Assembly: GCA_005776545.1 (NCBI GenBank)
Contig: SXOY01000221.1
Coordinates: 1-8,375 of the forward strand
Length of the DNA stretch: 8,375 nucleotides
Source of the DNA: Planctomycetia bacterium
Lineage (GTDB): Bacteria; Planctomycetota; Phycisphaerae; Phycisphaerales; UBA1924
Reading direction: 5' to 3'
Below the pieces are notes generated by a model. That model did not search any database. It saw only the letters and a list, made by a program, of their open reading frames with translations, and was not told where the DNA came from. The first letter of the stretch is position 1. Every line of letters begins with the position of its first letter. The translations under genes were made by a program, and so were the position numbers. Shown here one piece after another: positions 5,580 through 8,375 of the stretch.

Positions 5580-5670
5580 TCAAAACCACTCCGCAACGGC
5601 CCGAATCAACATGGCGAACCGGCAACTCCGTTCAGGCGTCTAATACCTTGAACGACCAACAGGAGCCTCT

Positions 5671-7893
5671 ATGCGCGGCGATTGCAGAAAATTCATCCTT
5701 GCCTCAAGCACCATTGCCTTCCTGACCTGCCTCGCAGGTGCGGATCCGACGCTGAGTCCGCCAGAATGGTCAAAGCAGGTGTGGACTGCCGGTCGTCAGG
5801 ATGGCGGGAACACGCTGACCGATCTGCTCGCCAAGACTCCCACCGAATTTGGCGATTTCACTGGCGCCACCGCCAAGTCGCTGGCTGATGCTCTGGCAAA
5901 GCGCGAAGTTGATCGCATCAAACGAATTGATGAAGTAAACAAAGAACTCGATGCCGCGATTGCGGGTGATAGCACTGATCTTTCAATTTCCAAGTCTTTC
6001 AAGTACGCTCTTGAACTTCAGATGCTCGCCACCAACAAAGCGGGCTTCATGCGAGAAGAACGCATTCAGAATGTCATTGCCAAAGGTGACGCCGCCGCAC
6101 GTGCTGCCGAGGCCCGCGGCGACTGGCTCATGTCCAGCGAACTATTCGCCCGACTCGATGCCCTGATGGATGATCACGGCGCATACCACAAAGATGCAGA
6201 GCGCCAAGGTCGTCGCCTGGGAATGTTGCGTATGTATGTTCCTGAGCGTCTCTGGGAACTTCGTAACGATCGCGCAAAGCTGGAAAAGGCTGAAGGTTTG
6301 CCCCCATATAACAGTGCCGCCGACGACTGGAATCAGAAGCTCGCCAAAGTCGACCGCATGATGATCCTTCGTGCAGTGGTTCAGGCCGGTGATCGTCACG
6401 TTGAACGGCCGCGACTGAATGAACTCATCACTGGCGGCCTGGATGCACTTCGCACCATGGCAAACACCCCAGACCTCAAGCCCGCGTTCAGCGGCCTGGC
6501 CGATGAATCAAAGCGGCGCAACTTCGTACAAGCCATTGACTCAATCGAAAACGAACTCAAACTCGCCAAACGCGACTTGAATCATCCGCTGTTTGCTGAT
6601 CTTCTGGATCGCGTGCAGGCTGCAAACTCAACAACCGTCGGTATCCCCGAATCCGCATGGTTGCACGAATTTGGCAACGGCGCGCTTGGGCCGCTTGATG
6701 AGTTCTCTGTCATCATCTGGCCTGATGAAGTCGGCCGCTTTCAGCGTCAGACTCAAGGGTCTTTCGTCGGAGTCGGCGTTTCAATCGAATTCGATGAGCT
6801 TTCACAGGTTCGCATTTCTACGCCGCTGGAAGGAATGCCCGCGCACAAAGCTGGCGTTCGCGCTGGCGATGTCATCAAGCTGGTCAATGGCAAACCGCTG
6901 TACGGCATCGGCAGTCTCGATCAGGCCGTCGAAATGATCACCGGTCCTATCAACACCAAAGTCACATTGACGCTCGAGCGCGAGGGCAAAGATCCGAGCG
7001 ACGCCAAAGAAACCGTGCCCATGACTTTGACTCGCAGTAAGATCAAAGTTCGCACAGTTCGCGGCTGGAAACGCATTGGCGACGGCATGAGCGGCACCGC
7101 CGCCGACTGGGATTGGATGATCGATCCCACCAATCGAATCGGGTACATTCGCCTGTCGCAGTTTGCGGATGACAGTTCAAATGAAATGTACGCCGCGGTT
7201 CGAGCAATGAATAAGGACAACAGCCTGAAGGGCATCATCCTCGACATGCGCTACAACCCGGGTGGGTTCCTGGATAAAGCAGTTGAGATCGGTCGACTCT
7301 TCGTTGCCGATGGTCCGATCGTCGGCATGAAGTCGTCAACCGGACAGGTCACGTTTGAAGACCACGGCAATGCAGGCGGGCGAGCACCGCTCTCGGATAT
7401 CCCAGTGGCGGTACTTGTGAACGAAGGGTCAGCTTCCGCAAGCGAGATCGTCTCTGGTGCGCTCGGATGCTACGGCTCAACGGGCCAGATCAAGACTGTG
7501 ATCGTCGGCCAACGTTCGTACGGGAAGGGCAGCGTGCAGAACGTGTGGCCCCTTATGGGCGGCGATGCTCAAATGAAAGTTACAACAAATTACTATACTC
7601 TTCCGGATTCCCGCGTGATCCATCGCAAGCCAGGCGCTGCAAACTGGGGCGTGGAACCAACGATTCACGTCGAAATGACTCCGGCCCAGATCACCGAGTC
7701 GCTCAATGCACGCAAGAACGCGGATATGTTGCCCGAAGAAGCTACCGGCAAGAAGCCTTCGGATCCCGCCGAGATCCTGACCAAAGGCCTTGACATCCAG
7801 CTTCAAACCGCACTTGTCATTCTCCAGTCGCAAACCTCGCACTCAACCACCGCGCAGGGACCTGGAAAATCAAAGAACGAAGCCGTCCGATAA
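5671..7893 (+). CDS. Exported C-terminal-processing serine protease (PDZ, peptidase S41)
   Basis: A 740-residue protein of the CtpA/Prc type, which cleaves C-terminal tails of envelope proteins. Residues 1-24 are a signal peptide with cleavage after AGA24. Residues 25-340 are a largely helical, charged N-terminal region with no motif I recognise. The PDZ domain spans about 366-450 (FVGVGV, AGVRAGDVIKLVNGKPL). The S41 core runs about 490-680 (IGYIRLSQF, IILDMRYNPGGFLDKAV, GSASASEI, GKGSVQ). By family alignment the catalytic residues are Ser589, Lys619 and Gln623. The Ser-Lys spacing is 30 instead of the usual 25, from a short insertion (CYGSTGQIK region). After the core a 60-residue polar tail follows. 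The ATG has AGGAG five bases upstream (5661-5665). Predicted to act in the periplasm. It is longer than most family members (about 400-500 residues). Confidence 0.95.
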   Translation: MRGDCRKFILASSTIAFLTCLAGADPTLSPPEWSKQVWTAGRQDGGNTLTDLLAKTPTEFGDFTGATAKSLADALAKREVDRIKRIDEVNKELDAAIAGDSTDLSISKSFKYALELQMLATNKAGFMREERIQNVIAKGDAAARAAEARGDWLMSSELFARLDALMDDHGAYHKDAERQGRRLGMLRMYVPERLWELRNDRAKLEKAEGLPPYNSAADDWNQKLAKVDRMMILRAVVQAGDRHVERPRLNELITGGLDALRTMANTPDLKPAFSGLADESKRRNFVQAIDSIENELKLAKRDLNHPLFADLLDRVQAANSTTVGIPESAWLHEFGNGALGPLDEFSVIIWPDEVGRFQRQTQGSFVGVGVSIEFDELSQVRISTPLEGMPAHKAGVRAGDVIKLVNGKPLYGIGSLDQAVEMITGPINTKVTLTLEREGKDPSDAKETVPMTLTRSKIKVRTVRGWKRIGDGMSGTAADWDWMIDPTNRIGYIRLSQFADDSSNEMYAAVRAMNKDNSLKGIILDMRYNPGGFLDKAVEIGRLFVADGPIVGMKSSTGQVTFEDHGNAGGRAPLSDIPVAVLVNEGSASASEIVSGALGCYGSTGQIKTVIVGQRSYGKGSVQNVWPLMGGDAQMKVTTNYYTLPDSRVIHRKPGAANWGVEPTIHVEMTPAQITESLNARKNADMLPEEATGKKPSDPAEILTKGLDIQLQTALVILQSQTSHSTTAQGPGKSKNEAVR

Positions 7894-7908
7894 TTTTCTA
7901 GTCGCTTG

Positions 7909-7933
7909 TTCAGGGGGATTGTCCACCCCTGAA
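7909..7933 (+). repeat. Hairpin TTCAGGGG-N9-CCCCTGAA after the protease gene
   Basis: A perfect 8-bp inverted repeat with a nine-base loop starts 16 bases after the protease stop codon. No T-tract follows directly, so it is more likely a 3'-end stabilising stem than a terminator by itself. The real terminator candidate lies about 30 bases further on. Confidence 0.5.
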
Positions 7934-7959
7934 TTCTCCCGTACTATTCAGTCCAAGGG

Positions 7960-7995
7960 AAAGCCGGATCCTTGCGATCCGGCTTTCACACTTTT
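7960..7995 (+). terminator. Rho-independent-type terminator between the S41 gene and pdhA
   Basis: AAAGCCGGATC (7960-7970) and GATCCGGCTTT (7976-7986) form a perfect 11-bp stem around the loop CTTGC. The stem ends in TTT and is followed by CACAC and TTTT (7992-7995). The U-tract is interrupted, so efficiency may be moderate. It separates the protease transcript from pdhA, whose start is 42 bases beyond. Confidence 0.7.
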
Positions 7996-8037
7996 CGAGC
8001 GTTATTTACCAACTGCTTGCCGATAGAGAAATTATCA

Positions 8038-8375
8038 ATGACCCAAGTCGCCCCGACATACCGCCCGGTTCCAACAGCTGCCAAGGCCGCCGATTACGGC
8101 ATTTCCGCCAAACTCTCAGATGCAACCCTGATCAAGTGGCTTCGCGACATGATGTTCATTCGCGAGTTCGAAAACCGCTGCGCCCAGTCGTACCAGCAGG
8201 CAAGAATCGGCGGCTTCTGCCACCTTTACATTGGCCAGGAAGCGCTCGCGGTCGGCACTATCAATTCGCTCAATCCAGATGATCCGATCGTGACCGCATA
8301 TCGCGATCATGGTCACGCGCTCGCACGCGGCATGTCTGCCGATGTCTGCATGGCAGAGATGTACGGAAAAATCAC
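8038..8375 (+). CDS. pdhA: Pyruvate dehydrogenase E1 component, alpha subunit (5' part)
   Basis: The first 112 codons of a thiamine-diphosphate-dependent E1 alpha subunit, which with E1 beta decarboxylates pyruvate and acetylates the E2 lipoyl domain in the pyruvate dehydrogenase complex. The family pattern is clear: MMFIREFENRCAQSYQQ (about 39-55), IGGFCHLYIGQEALAVG (about 57-73) and the VTAYRDHGHALARGM stretch (about 85-99). The TDP-binding GDG...N motif lies beyond the window edge. A 20-30 residue Pro/Ala-rich lead precedes the conserved part. The ATG at 8038 is chosen because conservation starts shortly after it. Only a weak AGAGA lies upstream. A branched-chain 2-oxoacid or acetoin dehydrogenase alpha subunit cannot be fully excluded from this fragment. 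The gene continues to the right. Confidence 0.9.
   Translation, partial: MTQVAPTYRPVPTAAKAADYGISAKLSDATLIKWLRDMMFIREFENRCAQSYQQARIGGFCHLYIGQEALAVGTINSLNPDDPIVTAYRDHGHALARGMSADVCMAEMYGKI

Larger units (their letters stand above)
4984..5670. other. Divergent intergenic region between the kelch gene and the S41 protease
   Basis: Almost 690 bases with no well-supported gene. The kelch-proximal part has an inverted repeat TTGCGA (5019-5024) / TCGCAA (5033-5038) in the kelch 5' untranslated region and a perfect 14-base palindrome AACGGGATCCCGTT (5112-5125). A rightward promoter lies at 5214-5242. From about 5330 to 5520 the plus strand is strongly C/T-rich and carries the octamer CTTAGAAA twice at 20-base spacing (5455-5462 and 5475-5482). 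No clear leftward promoter for the kelch gene was found. GATAAT near 5133-5128 on the minus strand resembles a -10 box but has no -35 partner. Confidence 0.6.

Noticed and set aside
7477..7842. 121-codon minus-strand frame
   Set aside because: It is antisense to the catalytic region of the S41 protease, which has intact motifs. There is no independent support for a gene.

Overview
The window looks like a chromosomal segment from a planctomycete, most likely of the Phycisphaerae. The partial 16S gene at the left edge carries GGCTGCAG where most bacteria have GGCAGCAG, just after the universal ACTCCTACGGGAGG. One protein ends in the dockerin-like, Gly-Cys-terminated tail common on secreted Phycisphaerae proteins. 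The pyruvate dehydrogenase E1 is of the split alpha/beta type. No mobile element, CRISPR array, phage gene or recognisable defence system is visible.

Layout. Positions 1-4983 are all transcribed leftward. They hold the 5' end of a 16S rRNA gene (1-337), a long and highly structured pre-rRNA leader with a candidate promoter (338-851), a ComF-family phosphoribosyltransferase (934-1872), an uncharacterised 187-residue protein (2110-2673) and a large secreted kelch/Ig-like/dockerin surface protein (2728-4983). A divergent intergenic region of about 690 bases (4984-5670) holds a good rightward promoter, several inverted repeats and two weak small-ORF candidates. Rightward from 5671 come an exported C-terminal-processing serine protease (PDZ plus S41), a hairpin terminator region (7909-7995) and the start of pdhA, which runs off the right edge.

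The protein genes do not form an obvious shared pathway. The kelch protein and the S41 protease are both predicted to be exported and share a divergent control region, but nothing in the sequence shows that they interact. The ComF gene lies directly upstream of the rRNA promoter without a clear terminator, so some readthrough into the rRNA leader is possible.

The most unusual structure is the rRNA leader. About 480 nucleotides fold into a chain of perfect or near-perfect hairpins, several closed by GNRA or UNCG tetraloops, with two mutually exclusive helices flanking a boxA-like antitermination element. A second point of interest is that the ComF gene has an extended -10 element placed so that its mRNA would be leaderless. 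All folding and promoter calls were made by eye.
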